Below, piece after piece: positions 37,408 through 47,281 of a DNA stretch of 64,000 bases (within the stretch, counting starts at the first letter, position 1; every line of letters starts with the position of its first letter). Origin of the DNA: Sulfurimonas sp. UBA2011 (GTDB lineage: Bacteria; Campylobacterota; Campylobacteria; Campylobacterales; Sulfurimonadaceae); the NCBI GenBank assembly GCA_002335055.1, contig DDCH01000010.1, positions 1 through 64,000 on the forward strand, in the 5' to 3' direction. The notes beneath the pieces were generated by a model, which was not told the origin of the DNA, searched no databases, and saw nothing but the letters and a program-made list of their open reading frames with translations. The translations under genes and the position numbers were made by a program.

Positions 37408-38610
37408 TTAAAAGTGTTTTACTGTATTTTTAAATAAATCACCACGCTCAGCATATGAACTAAACTCATCAAGACTTGAAGCAGCAGGAGAGAGAAGGGC
37501 AACTTCGTCTTTTTTAAGGTTTAAACTAATCTCTTGCATGGCAGAGATAAGATTTTTACACTTTACAAAATCAAGATTATATTCCTCAGAGAGTTTTGAG
37601 AGTTTATTTTTGTTTGAACCAATGTTGTAAAGTTTTACTTTTTTTATCTTTAAAAACTCAAAGAGTTCTCTCAAATCTACACCCTTGTCATCACCACCCA
37701 ATATGAGATGGATAAAAGAGTCTTCATAGCGTTTTAGTGCGGCTACACTTGCATCTATATTTGTCGCTTTTGTGTCATTTACCCAGAGACGACCTTGTGC
37801 ATCACGAACTTCTTCTTGTCTATGAGGGTCTAGTGTAAACGAATTCATTCTTGCATAATCGATTCTATCAAAAAGGATTTTATCTACAGCCATAGCAAGT
37901 AGAGCATCTGCGAGAAATGCACCTTTAAAGTTTACACGACTTGCATCTATCTTAAAGATTTTTGCTAAGTCATTTTCATCTTTGTAGGTGATAATCTCCG
38001 CTCTTGTCTCTACATCTTTAAAAACTTCAGGAATTATGGCCTTATCAGTACTTTTCATCATACTCAGAGGTTTTAGTTTATCTGCGATATATGCTTCTTC
38101 ACTTCCATGCCAACTTATATGATCAGGTGAGATAGGAAGAAGGGCATAGATATTTGGAGCAGCTTCATTTGTATAGTGCATAGTGAAAGAGCTAGTCTCA
38201 AGTATCCATATAGGTGCACTCTGATCTAAGTCTGCTAAGGGTACTCCGATGTTACCACCTGCAAGAGCTCCCTTATCATCTAATAAGTGTTGCATCATCT
38301 GTGTAGTGGTGGTTTTACCATTTGTTCCACTTATCCAGATTTTGAGGTTATTTATATCTTTAAAGTAGTCATACTCACTTATGAGGTTTTTTGCTTTTTG
38401 GATGAGAGGGTTTGATGGTGGAATTCCAGGACTCGTTATCTCAAGGTCGGAAAAGTTTGCATCAAACTCAGATGAAGGTCGTACAAAAGAGCCGTTTATT
38501 CCACCATAGCTTTGAGTACATTTGTCATCATAAAAGACTGCATTATTGATGTGTTTTGTAAGTGGTTTTGTTGTGGTTCCATAACCAAAGATAGAGATTC
38601 TTTTAGACAT
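37408..38610 (-). CDS. murD: UDP-N-acetylmuramoylalanine--D-glutamate ligase
   Basis: Adds D-glutamate to UDP-MurNAc-Ala in peptidoglycan synthesis. The 400-residue Mur ligase shows SPGIPPSNP, the P-loop ISGTNGKTTTTQM (about 92-104), LETSSFTM, SPDHISWHG, DPHRQEEV, NDTKATN and a C-terminal LSPAASSLDEF. It is shorter than the 440-residue norm, as in other Campylobacterota. Its start overlaps the murI stop by eight bases, so D-glutamate supply and use are coupled. Confidence 0.95.
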   Translation of the reverse strand: MSKRISIFGYGTTTKPLTKHINNAVFYDDKCTQSYGGINGSFVRPSSEFDANFSDLEITSPGIPPSNPLIQKAKNLISEYDYFKDINNLKIWISGTNGKTTTTQMMQHLLDDKGALAGGNIGVPLADLDQSAPIWILETSSFTMHYTNEAAPNIYALLPISPDHISWHGSEEAYIADKLKPLSMMKSTDKAIIPEVFKDVETRAEIITYKDENDLAKIFKIDASRVNFKGAFLADALLAMAVDKILFDRIDYARMNSFTLDPHRQEEVRDAQGRLWVNDTKATNIDASVAALKRYEDSFIHLILGGDDKGVDLRELFEFLKIKKVKLYNIGSNKNKLSKLSEEYNLDFVKCKNLISAMQEISLNLKKDEVALLSPAASSLDEFSSYAERGDLFKNTVKHF

Positions 38611-39346
38611 TAAGCCACTTTTTTGCAGTTTCTCTGAGTGCTTCAGGGTTTTCTGAGGCGAAAAACTTTAGAGTAGGATTTGCATACTGTTTATAAAAAT
38701 CAAACTTGTTCTCTAGGTACTCAACTATAGCATCACCTGAGTGAATAAGTTTTGTGTTTTCTCCAAAGTGATTAGCGAGTACTGGTGTAAGTAAAGGAAA
38801 ATGTGTACAACCTAAGATGACTGCCTTTGGAGTCTGCGTATCTGAAAAATAGTGTTTGAGTGTTGCGTTTAGTATCTCACCACTTAGTATCTCTTCTTCA
38901 ACTAGAGGAACAAAAAGAGGAGTTGCTTTTGCTTCTAAGTAAATAAAGCCTTGGTTCTTTAAACCTGTTTCATATGCTTTTGAGTTGATAGTTGCATGTG
39001 TTCCAAGAATTAAAACCTTCGAGTCTTTATTTTGGAGTGCATTAGCAGTAGCAAGGACACCCGCTTCAACAACACCTATAACAGGACAGCTAGCACATTC
39101 GTTCATCTCACTAAGAGCATAAGCACTCACACTATTACAAGCGACTATTATCATATCAAGTTCAAAGTTTTTGAAAAATTCTACAGCTTCTATACCGTAG
39201 CGTATGATGGTACTTTTATCTTTACTTCCGTAAGGAACACGAGCTGTGTCTCCGAAGTAGATAATCTCTTCAAAGAGTTGGTGTTCTAGGAGAGACTTGA
39301 CAACAGTTAAACCACCGATACCCGAGTCAAAAACACCAACTTTCAT
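38603..39346 (-). CDS. murI: glutamate racemase
   Basis: Makes D-glutamate for peptidoglycan. The 247 residues contain FDSGIGGLTV (residues 6-15), GDTARVPYGSK, the first catalytic Cys in VACNSVSAYAL and the second in ILGCTHFPLL. It begins six bases after the rho stop on the same strand and overlaps murD, giving a rho-murI-murD transcript. In Helicobacter I also recall rho beside murI. Confidence 0.96.
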   Translation of the reverse strand: MKVGVFDSGIGGLTVVKSLLEHQLFEEIIYFGDTARVPYGSKDKSTIIRYGIEAVEFFKNFELDMIIVACNSVSAYALSEMNECASCPVIGVVEAGVLATANALQNKDSKVLILGTHATINSKAYETGLKNQGFIYLEAKATPLFVPLVEEEILSGEILNATLKHYFSDTQTPKAVILGCTHFPLLTPVLANHFGENTKLIHSGDAIVEYLENKFDFYKQYANPTLKFFASENPEALRETAKKWLNV

Positions 39347-39352
39347 ATTTAA

Positions 39353-40705
39353 TTATTTATCCGTATTCATACTATCAAGGAACTCTTGATTTGTAGCTTT
39401 TTTACCCATAGTTGTATAAACAAATTTAAGTGCTTCTATCTCATTATCTTGTTTATGAATCATTTGACGAAGGATAAATACTTTTTGTAAATCAGCCTTA
39501 GAGATAAGTAAATCATCTTTACGAGTACCAGATTTAAGAATGTCGATTGCTGGGTAGATACGTCTGTCTGCAATTTTTCTATCGAGAACAACTTCCATAT
39601 TACCAGTACCTTTGAACTCTTCAAAGATAACTTCGTCCATACGGCTACCTGTATCTACCAGTGCAGTTGCTATGATAGTTAAACTTCCACCATTCTCGAT
39701 GTTACGAGCAGCACCAAAGAAACGCTTAGGTTTGTGAAGAGCATTTGCATCAACACCACCTGAAAGTACTTTACCACTTGAAGGAGTTACTGTGTTGTAA
39801 GCACGTGCAAGTCTAGTGATAGAGTCAAGAAGTATAACTACATCTCTACCCATTTCAACTCTACGTTTTGCTTTTTCAATAACCATCTCAGCAACTTTAA
39901 CATGGTTTTTAGCAGGCATATCAAAAGTAGAAGAGTAAACCTCACCTTTAACACTTCTTTCCATGTCTGTAACTTCCTCAGGACGCTCATCAACAAGAAG
40001 AACAAGTAAGTCTACTTCAGGATGGTTATGTGTAAGACCATGAGCTATCTCTTTAAGTAGTTCTGTTTTACCTGAACGAGGAGGTGCAACGATAAGACCA
40101 CGTTGTCCTTTCCCTATAGGAGAGAAAAGGTCAAGCATACGACCTGTTAAACCTTTTTCTCTGTACTCTAGTTGAAATCTTTCTTCTGGATAAAGTGGAA
40201 CAAGGTTTTCAAATAGAGGGCGTTTTTTAGACTCTTCTGGTGGAAGATCATTGACAGCTTCTATCTTTATAAGTGCATAGTATCTCTCTTGATCTTTAGG
40301 AGGACGTACTTGACCCGTTACAACATCACCATTACGAAGTGCAAATCTTTTTATCTGAGTGTTTGAAACATACGCATCATTTACAGACTCATTAAATGCC
40401 TTATCTATAGAACGGATAAATCCATAACCATCTTGCATGATTTCTAAAATACCAGAAAATAAAACAAAACCACCCTGCTCAGTTTGTGCTTTTAAAATCT
40501 CAAAAATAACATCTTGGCGTTTAAGTTCTTGAGGATGCTCAACCTTTAACTCATCAGCTATTGAGATTAGGTCTTCAATGCTTTTAGTTCGTAACTCTTC
40601 AATACTTGAACCTTTTACAGGTGTATGTGTGCGTTTTGCATTGTTGTTACGGTTAGTTTTAGGTTTTTGGTTGTTGCGAGGTTGCTGTGAAGAATTTTCA
40701 CTCAT
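39353..40705 (-). CDS. rho: transcription termination factor Rho
   Basis: Hexameric RNA helicase that ends transcription. The 450 residues start with a basic, Asn-rich tail (1-30), then the Rho N-terminal and cold-shock RNA-binding domains (DGYGFIRS), Walker A in APPRSGKTELLKE, VLLVDERPEEVTD, DSITRLARAYN and the Q-loop/R-loop GGVDANALHKPKRFFGAARN. An AT-rich leader of about 95 bases separates it from the terminator-like palindrome after the MCP gene. Confidence 0.97.
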   Translation of the reverse strand: MSENSSQQPRNNQKPKTNRNNNAKRTHTPVKGSSIEELRTKSIEDLISIADELKVEHPQELKRQDVIFEILKAQTEQGGFVLFSGILEIMQDGYGFIRSIDKAFNESVNDAYVSNTQIKRFALRNGDVVTGQVRPPKDQERYYALIKIEAVNDLPPEESKKRPLFENLVPLYPEERFQLEYREKGLTGRMLDLFSPIGKGQRGLIVAPPRSGKTELLKEIAHGLTHNHPEVDLLVLLVDERPEEVTDMERSVKGEVYSSTFDMPAKNHVKVAEMVIEKAKRRVEMGRDVVILLDSITRLARAYNTVTPSSGKVLSGGVDANALHKPKRFFGAARNIENGGSLTIIATALVDTGSRMDEVIFEEFKGTGNMEVVLDRKIADRRIYPAIDILKSGTRKDDLLISKADLQKVFILRQMIHKQDNEIEALKFVYTTMGKKATNQEFLDSMNTDK

Positions 40706-40800
40706 ATAGATGTCTGCCTTAATTGTGTGATTTTTTAATGTAGGGGAGATTTGTTAAGATATCTTACATACCTTTTAGTTGATGTCATTTTACACTAACT

Positions 40801-40827
40801 AAGCTAAAAAAGTCAAGTTTTTAGCTT
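40801..40827. terminator. bidirectional terminator-like palindrome
   Basis: A perfect 10-pair inverted repeat (40801-40810 with 40818-40827) with a seven-base loop; each arm holds a run of five A or T. On the minus strand it begins inside the last codon of the MCP gene, contains its stop codon and ends in T-rich sequence, so it probably stops MCP transcription before rho. Confidence 0.65.
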
Positions 40828-41822
40828 TTGAGTCTATTAATACTATCTACAACAGCCGAAATATCGACCTTTGCTTCAGTAAGTGTCTTTTGTGTTCTTT
40901 CTGCTAGTTTTCGCACTTCATCAGCAACAACAGCAAAATCACGACCATGCTCTCCAGCACGAGCGGCTTCGATGGCTGCATTTAATGCGAGTAGGTTTGT
41001 TTGATCTGCTATATCCGAGATAGTATCTAAGACACTAAATATACCCTGACTTTGATTCTGTAATTCTTTTAAATTTTCTTCAAACTCAAAACTAACAGTG
41101 CCTGAAGATATTTCATACTTTTCTAGTTCGCTTTTAAGACTCTGTGTGTATTCATTTAGATGCTGAATCTCTTGCTTTTGTTCATTGATGAGATCTTCAT
41201 GTTTATGGATAAGAGAGTTTACTTGTGAGTCGTTTTGAGATTTTTCTTCTTTGAGTTGCTTATGGGCTGTACTAAGAGAAGAGTTTTCATATTTTAAATC
41301 TTTTAAAAATAGTGCACTTTTTTTATCATTTTCTTTAGTTTGTGAAAGTGCAACCTTTAGTTTGTCTTTTAGACTCTCATTTTTAGTATGTATTTCGTTT
41401 AAAAGAGTGATGTTCTTAGTCGCTTGTTTTGAAGGTTTTTTATAAAAAAGCAATGCTCCAAGTACAAAACCAATTATAAGGGCTATAACAGCACTTAGTA
41501 CAAGTGAGAGTAGAGAACTCTCTTTAACAACATTGTCCTTATATACAGTTTCACTCAAATGAGTGTAGAACTCTCGTATATTTTCTATCTCTTGGACTGA
41601 AAGATTTTGCTTGTTTTTATGAAGTAATGAGAGAAAGTGTAACATCTTCTCTTGTAAAACTGAGGTGGATTTGTGAGTGAGTACTCTATTATAAGTACTG
41701 ACACTTAAAGAGTAAAACATTTTTTCTAAGAGTTTTTGTGTATCTTCAAAAATCTTCTCCAGCATATCTTCAATACTCATCTCATGTGGTGGTTTTATCT
41801 CTTGGAGCGCTTTATCAAACAT
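40821..41822 (-). CDS. short MCP-like chemoreceptor signalling protein
   Basis: A 333-residue protein with one membrane helix (about 103-127), a helical N-terminal part of about 100 residues, a long coiled coil (about 135-260) and the chemoreceptor tip (about 268-315, ISDIADQTNLLALNAAIEAA and AGEHGRDFAVVADEVRKLAE). The protein stops only about 40 residues after the tip, so most of the returning helix with its methylation sites is missing. It may still contact CheA/CheW. Genes on its 3' side are separated by a terminator; the divergent neighbour is the beta-oxidation operon. Confidence 0.8.
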   Translation of the reverse strand: MFDKALQEIKPPHEMSIEDMLEKIFEDTQKLLEKMFYSLSVSTYNRVLTHKSTSVLQEKMLHFLSLLHKNKQNLSVQEIENIREFYTHLSETVYKDNVVKESSLLSLVLSAVIALIIGFVLGALLFYKKPSKQATKNITLLNEIHTKNESLKDKLKVALSQTKENDKKSALFLKDLKYENSSLSTAHKQLKEEKSQNDSQVNSLIHKHEDLINEQKQEIQHLNEYTQSLKSELEKYEISSGTVSFEFEENLKELQNQSQGIFSVLDTISDIADQTNLLALNAAIEAARAGEHGRDFAVVADEVRKLAERTQKTLTEAKVDISAVVDSINRLKS

Positions 41823-42153
41823 CTTAACTATATTTGTTCTGATAGCATTTTTACCATCTTCATCACGTTCTCTATGTCTTCTTCCTGTATTAGTTGAATA
41901 AAAGAGTCCAATTTTTTGAATTTTAGATAATTATTATTGAAATAACACATTAGAATACTTAAAAAGATATTATTTTGTTAGTTAATATCATAATACTTAG
42001 AGAAATATATTATATTTAAAATATTCTATCATCTTATATGTTAAGTAAATAAGAAAATATAATAATTTTTTATTTAAAACCTTAAGAAATATATAATATA
42101 AAGGTTGTATCATATAGTTATAATTTGTTTTAAAATTAACAATGGAGTATACC
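41823..42153. other. AT-rich divergent intergenic region
   Basis: About 330 bases between the MCP-like gene and the acyl-CoA synthetase gene, made mostly of A and T with several TATAATA-like strings. I see no gene, RNA or clear operator palindrome. It must hold the promoters of both flanking transcription units. Confidence 0.6.
42119..42124 (+). promoter_or_regulatory. candidate -10 box for the beta-oxidation operon
   Basis: TATAAT 30 bases before the acyl-CoA synthetase start. The region is so AT-rich that chance matches are likely, and no -35 box is clear. Confidence 0.35.
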
Positions 42154-43884
42154 ATGTTAGATTTAAGTACGCTACAAGATATACCGATATATATAGAGCA
42201 CAATATCGATAATCAGAGCTTTATAAACTATCTTAAAGATGCTAATTGGCAGAGTATTAGCTCTGAGTTATTTGTAGAAAATATATATAAACTCTCTGCA
42301 GCTTTTAGTATGGTAGGGGTAAGACAGGGGACAACGGTAGCTATCGTCTCCAATTCATCACCCTTTTGGCTGATGGTAGATTATGCATTGCAAGATCTAG
42401 GTGCTATTAGTGTGCCAATATTTGCAAATATATCTTCAGAAAATTTTATCTATCAACTAGAAGATGCAGAGATAAAGTTTATATATATGGCTTCACATGA
42501 GTGTTACGATAAAACAAAAGAACATTTAAGTTCAATGAAATTAATCATTACACATAATATAGAGACTGATAATACAAATAGTATTGATTTTGATAGTTTT
42601 ATCGATGTAAAACCGAAAAGAAGTACAAATAAAATAAATAAAAATGATTGTGCAACGATTGTCTATACGAGTGGTTCTACAGGGATCCCTAAAGGTGTGG
42701 AGTTAAGCCATAACAATATCATTACACAGCTCAAAAACACATCTTTAGAGTTTCCTCTTACTGAGAGAGATAGAACGCTTAGTTTCTTACCCTTAGCTCA
42801 TATTTTTGAGAGAATGGTGATGTCTTACTATCTTGTCTCTGGTATAAGTATCTTTTTTGCAGATGATGTGAAAAATGTTGGTAATTTAATGAAAGAAGTG
42901 AAACCAACTCTTATGACAGTAGTGCCAAGAGTACTAGAAAAAATTTATATCAAAATGCATGATGCAGTTGTAAGTGCACCACTCTTAAAAAAACTTATCC
43001 TTACCTTAGCACTAAGTGAGGCTGACAATAAAAATATAAAAAGTTCTACAATTTTCACATCTATGTTTAACAAACTTGTATACACAAAGATGTTAGAAGC
43101 TTTTGGCGGAAATATGCGATATGTTATCAGTGGAGGTGCACCACTAAGTAGACAACATGAACGCTTTTTTACAAATATAGGATTAGAAATTTATCAGGGT
43201 TATGGTTTGACAGAAACCTCACCTGTGATATGTGCAAACTCTCCTATGAGTAAAAAAGCTTATACCTGTGGTAGAGCATATAAAAATTCTGAAGTAAAAA
43301 TTACATCTGATGGTGAGCTTTTAACACGGGGTGATTCTATAATGCTTGGTTATCATAACCAAGAGCTCAAAACTTCAGAGGCCATTGATTCAGATGGATG
43401 GTTCCATACAGGTGACTTGGCTTCATTAGATGAAGATGGTTACATCAGTATACAAGGGCGTAAAAAAGAACTCTTTAAAACTTCCAATGGAAAATATATA
43501 TCAGCTATACATATAGAACAACTGCTTACTCAAAACCGATGGTGTGACCATGCAATAGTCGTAGCTGAGAATAAACCTTTTATAAGTGCTTTACTCTTTT
43601 TAGATATACCAGTTATACAAGAGTATGTAAGGACAAAAAATATTTTTTATGAAACCTTAGATGAACTACATGATCTCGAAATCATACAAACCCTTGCACA
43701 AAAGATAGTAAATCAGGCAAATAAACACCTTAACCATGAAGAAAAAATACGTAAATATATTCTAGTTAAAGATGAGCCTAGTATTGATAACCATATGTTG
43801 ACTCCATCTATGAAGGTCTCACGTAGTTCTGTGTATGCAAGGTATGAAAAAGAGATAGAATTATTATATGGAGAAAAATCATGA
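42154..43884 (+). CDS. long-chain acyl-CoA synthetase
   Basis: Activates fatty acids with ATP and CoA, the entry step of beta-oxidation. The start is set at the ATG at 42154, because GGAG (42144-42147) lies six bases upstream; an ATG 12 bases earlier has no such site. The 576 residues show the AMP-binding loop YTSGSTGIPKGVELSH (about 168-183), YGLTETSP, the hinge with WFHTGDLASLDEDGY and a GRKKELFKTSNGKYI segment. These features are typical of FadD/FAA-type synthetases. It is first in a five-gene operon and overlaps the thiolase gene by four bases. Confidence 0.9.
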   Translation: MLDLSTLQDIPIYIEHNIDNQSFINYLKDANWQSISSELFVENIYKLSAAFSMVGVRQGTTVAIVSNSSPFWLMVDYALQDLGAISVPIFANISSENFIYQLEDAEIKFIYMASHECYDKTKEHLSSMKLIITHNIETDNTNSIDFDSFIDVKPKRSTNKINKNDCATIVYTSGSTGIPKGVELSHNNIITQLKNTSLEFPLTERDRTLSFLPLAHIFERMVMSYYLVSGISIFFADDVKNVGNLMKEVKPTLMTVVPRVLEKIYIKMHDAVVSAPLLKKLILTLALSEADNKNIKSSTIFTSMFNKLVYTKMLEAFGGNMRYVISGGAPLSRQHERFFTNIGLEIYQGYGLTETSPVICANSPMSKKAYTCGRAYKNSEVKITSDGELLTRGDSIMLGYHNQELKTSEAIDSDGWFHTGDLASLDEDGYISIQGRKKELFKTSNGKYISAIHIEQLLTQNRWCDHAIVVAENKPFISALLFLDIPVIQEYVRTKNIFYETLDELHDLEIIQTLAQKIVNQANKHLNHEEKIRKYILVKDEPSIDNHMLTPSMKVSRSSVYARYEKEIELLYGEKS

Positions 43885-45170
43885 AAGAAAGAATCGCGAT
43901 AATAGATGGACTCAGGACTCCTATAGCAAAAGCTTCTGGTAAACTAAAGAATTTACAAGCAGAATCCCTTGGCGCTTTTATAGTGTCAGAGTTAGCCTTG
44001 AGAGTTGGTGTTGACTTTGAAAGTTATGATGAGGTGATTATAGGGAATGTTTCACAACCTGGACATGCAGCAAATGTAGCAAGAGTTATAGCTTTAAAAG
44101 CAGGTTTTAGTGAGAAAACACCTGCATATACAGTGCATAGAAATTGTGCTTCTGGTATGGAGTCAATTACTAGTGCAAGTGAAAAGATTTTATCTGGTCG
44201 TGGTGAGATTTATATGGCTGGTGGGGTTGAGAGTATGAGTAATATTCCTCTAATGTTTAACAAAAAAATGTCTGTACTCTTTGAGGCTCTTTTTCGTTCA
44301 AAATCTCCTCTAGAGAAACTAAAAACATTAAGTAGTTTTACACCCTCACACCTAAAACCTATTATAGGACTTATGCAGGGTTTAACTGACCCCTTAAGTG
44401 GATTAATGATGGGTTCTACTGCTGAAATATTGGCTCAAGATTTTGGTATAAGTAGAAAAGAACAAGATGAGTATGCTCTTCTCTCACATCAAAAAGCTGA
44501 ATCTGCACAAAAAAACCATATATTTAAAGAAGAGATAGCTCCAATAATTTATGACGCATCAAAAGGTTTAATGATGAGTGATGATGATGGAATTCGTTAT
44601 GGGCAGAGTATGGTAGCCCTCTCCAAACTAAAACCATTTTTTGATAAAAAAAACGGAACAGTAACAGCAGCAAACTCCTCACAAGTCTCAGATGCAGCAG
44701 CTGCTGTTGTTTTGATGAGTGAATCAAAAGCTAAAGAAATGGGTTTAACACCCTTAGGATATTTACGAGAGTACACTTATGCTGGTTTGGATCCTGCCCG
44801 AATGGGTTTAGGACCAGCATATGCAACTGCAAAACTTTTAGAGATGAGTAAAGTCACTATGAATGATTTTGAACTTATAGAACTCAACGAAGCTTTTGCT
44901 TCACAAGTTTTGGCAAACTTCGCTGCGTTTGAATCTAAAAAATATGCAAATCTACACCTTGGACGATCTGAGGCATTAGGAAGTATTGATACAAATATTT
45001 TTAATGTTAATGGTGGGGCAGTTGCCCTTGGTCATCCTGTGGGGATGACGGGAACACGTCTTGTTATACATACCTTAAAAGAGTTACGTCGCAGAGGTAA
45101 AAACCTTGGTTTAGCAACTCTTTGTATAGGTGGTGGACAAGGTGCATCAATGATACTGGAGGTGGAATAA
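43881..45170 (+). CDS. 3-ketoacyl-CoA thiolase (FadI/FadA-type)
   Basis: Cleaves 3-ketoacyl-CoA with CoA to release acetyl-CoA, the last step of beta-oxidation. The 429 residues have the nucleophilic Cys in VHRNCASGMES (C89), LNEAFASQV, the His in NGGAVALGHPVGMTG, and the second Cys in LATLCIGGGQG. Length and the gene order thiolase then hydratase/dehydrogenase resemble fadI-fadJ of Escherichia coli. It overlaps the synthetase by ATGA and the next gene by TAATG. Confidence 0.9.
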   Translation: MKERIAIIDGLRTPIAKASGKLKNLQAESLGAFIVSELALRVGVDFESYDEVIIGNVSQPGHAANVARVIALKAGFSEKTPAYTVHRNCASGMESITSASEKILSGRGEIYMAGGVESMSNIPLMFNKKMSVLFEALFRSKSPLEKLKTLSSFTPSHLKPIIGLMQGLTDPLSGLMMGSTAEILAQDFGISRKEQDEYALLSHQKAESAQKNHIFKEEIAPIIYDASKGLMMSDDDGIRYGQSMVALSKLKPFFDKKNGTVTAANSSQVSDAAAAVVLMSESKAKEMGLTPLGYLREYTYAGLDPARMGLGPAYATAKLLEMSKVTMNDFELIELNEAFASQVLANFAAFESKKYANLHLGRSEALGSIDTNIFNVNGGAVALGHPVGMTGTRLVIHTLKELRRRGKNLGLATLCIGGGQGASMILEVE

Positions 45171-47278
45171 TGAAAGCTTTTGACTTAAAGATAAAAAATA
45201 AAATTGCGACATTAGTGTTTGATATGCCAAATTCAAATATGAATATCCTAAGCATAGCAGTGATGAAAGAACTTGAAGGTATCTTGGATGAGTTAAAAAC
45301 TTCAATAGATATAGATGTATTACTTTTTAAGAGTGCAAAAAAAGATATTTTTATAGCAGGTGCAGATATCGCTGAGATAAAAGCACTACAAGATGAAGAA
45401 GTCTCTTATGATGTAGTAAGAAGTGGGCAAATTATCTTAAGAAAGATTACATTACTCCCATTTTTTACAGTTGCCGTGATTGATGGTGCTTGTTTAGGTG
45501 GTGGTTTTGAATTGGCACTTAACTGTAACTACCGTATAGCCACAGAGAATAAAAAAACAAAAATTGGTCTTCCTGAAGTAAATCTAGGGATAATACCTGG
45601 TTTTGGTGGCACACAAAATTTAAAATACCTTATAGGAAAACAAAAAGCTATAGAACTTATCTTAGGTTCTAAGTTAATTAACGGGAAAAAAGCACAAAAA
45701 CTTAAAATAGTTGATGCTTGTGTTCCCGAGGGATACTTAGATTTTAAAGTGAAAAGTTTTGTAAAAGATATTTTAGATAAAAATGCAAGAAAAAAGATAG
45801 ATAATAGACGATACCAAGAAAACTTACTTGAACGCTTTGCTCCTCAACTTATATACTATTTTGCACAAAAAGAAGTTATGAGAAAGACTAAGGGTAAGTA
45901 TCCTGCTGCCTTAGAAGTTATCAAACTTTTTAAAGAGACAGATAAACTACCCATTAATGAGGCTTTATCTTTCGAAGCTTTTGCATTTGCTCGACTCTGT
46001 GTATCAGACATATCAAAAAACCTAATCTCTTTATATTATGCTTCTGAACGATTAAAACATGATACTTTTGTAGATAAAGATATAAAAATACTTCCTATCA
46101 AGCAAGTATCGGTTATAGGTTCAGGTGTAATGGGTGGTGGAATAGTTTGGCTCTTTAGTAATATGGATAAGGCAGTGAGGTTAAAGGCAAGATCTTATGA
46201 GTCTATTGCTGCTTCATTTAAACATATCAGTGCGGCATATAGTGCAATCCTCAAAAGAAAACGCCTCACAAAGAGAGAAGTTGAACTTAAAATGGGTCAT
46301 ATTTCTTACACAGATACTTATAATGGTTTTGGGAGTATGGATTTTGTAGTAGAAGCAGTTGTGGAAGACAAAGAGACAAAACAAGAGGTCTATAAAGAGT
46401 TAGAAAAACTTGTAAAAGACTCTTGTATTATAGCTTCAAATACCTCTTCACTCTCTATCACAATGCTCGGCGAAAACATGAAACATCCTGAGCGTTTTAT
46501 TGGAATGCATTTTTTTAATCCTGTATCTAGAATGCCTCTTGTAGAGATTATTGCTGGAAAACAAACATCAGGTGAAACCATAGCAACTACACTAAAACTG
46601 GCAAGAGATGCAGGAAAAACAGCTGTATTAGTTGGAGATTGTGCAGGATTTTTAGTCAATAGAATTTTACTCCCTTATATTAATGAGTGTGCAAGACTAT
46701 TTGAAGAGGGCGGTAGTATTGAACAGATAGATAAAACTATAGAAGATTTTGGAATGCCAATGGGACCGTTTATCTTAGTAGATGAGGTAGGGCTTGATGT
46801 TGGATATAAGGTCTCAAAGGTTTTAGAAGAGTCATATGGTAAAAGAATGGAGGTAGCTCCAATTCTGAGTAAACTCATTGATATGAAACTTCTCGGTAAA
46901 AAAAGTAAAAAAGGTTTTTATATTCATAATGGAAATGAAAAAAAAGTAAACCCTTCACTAAAATCTTTACAATTTGTACATAAAAAGTTTGACCATGATG
47001 AAATCATCGATAGGGCAATGCTTATTATGATAAATGAAGCCGCTCGTACCTTAGAAGAAGGCATAGTTCTTAATGCTTCAAACCTAGATATGGCTATGAT
47101 TATGGGTACTGGATTTCCACCATTTCGTGGAGGACTCTTAAAATATGCAGATGCTATGGGTATAGAGAAAGTTCATTTATCACTGCTTCATTTTGAAGAA
47201 AAATATGGTGAAAGATTTGAACCCTCTGAGCTTATTAAAACTATGGCACAGAATAAAGAAACATTCTATAGAGGATAA
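45170..47278 (+). CDS. enoyl-CoA hydratase / 3-hydroxyacyl-CoA dehydrogenase
   Basis: Two-activity enzyme of beta-oxidation. The start is set at 45170, where TAATG overlaps the thiolase stop and GGAGG precedes it; the open frame runs further upstream inside the thiolase gene. The 702-residue protein has the crotonase domain first (GADIAEI; catalytic Glu residues in GGGFELALN and LPEVNLGIIPGFGG), then the NAD domain at about 310 (VIGSGVMGGGI), SNTSSLSI, GMHFFNPVSRMPLVEI and the C-terminal dehydrogenase domains. It resembles FadJ. Confidence 0.9.
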   Translation: MKAFDLKIKNKIATLVFDMPNSNMNILSIAVMKELEGILDELKTSIDIDVLLFKSAKKDIFIAGADIAEIKALQDEEVSYDVVRSGQIILRKITLLPFFTVAVIDGACLGGGFELALNCNYRIATENKKTKIGLPEVNLGIIPGFGGTQNLKYLIGKQKAIELILGSKLINGKKAQKLKIVDACVPEGYLDFKVKSFVKDILDKNARKKIDNRRYQENLLERFAPQLIYYFAQKEVMRKTKGKYPAALEVIKLFKETDKLPINEALSFEAFAFARLCVSDISKNLISLYYASERLKHDTFVDKDIKILPIKQVSVIGSGVMGGGIVWLFSNMDKAVRLKARSYESIAASFKHISAAYSAILKRKRLTKREVELKMGHISYTDTYNGFGSMDFVVEAVVEDKETKQEVYKELEKLVKDSCIIASNTSSLSITMLGENMKHPERFIGMHFFNPVSRMPLVEIIAGKQTSGETIATTLKLARDAGKTAVLVGDCAGFLVNRILLPYINECARLFEEGGSIEQIDKTIEDFGMPMGPFILVDEVGLDVGYKVSKVLEESYGKRMEVAPILSKLIDMKLLGKKSKKGFYIHNGNEKKVNPSLKSLQFVHKKFDHDEIIDRAMLIMINEAARTLEEGIVLNASNLDMAMIMGTGFPPFRGGLLKYADAMGIEKVHLSLLHFEEKYGERFEPSELIKTMAQNKETFYRG

Positions 47279-47281
47279 ATT

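Noticed and set aside
45122..45169. Upstream extension of the FadJ-like reading frame
   Set aside because: The extra residues lie inside the thiolase gene and the GGAGG plus TAATG overlap mark 45170 as the start.
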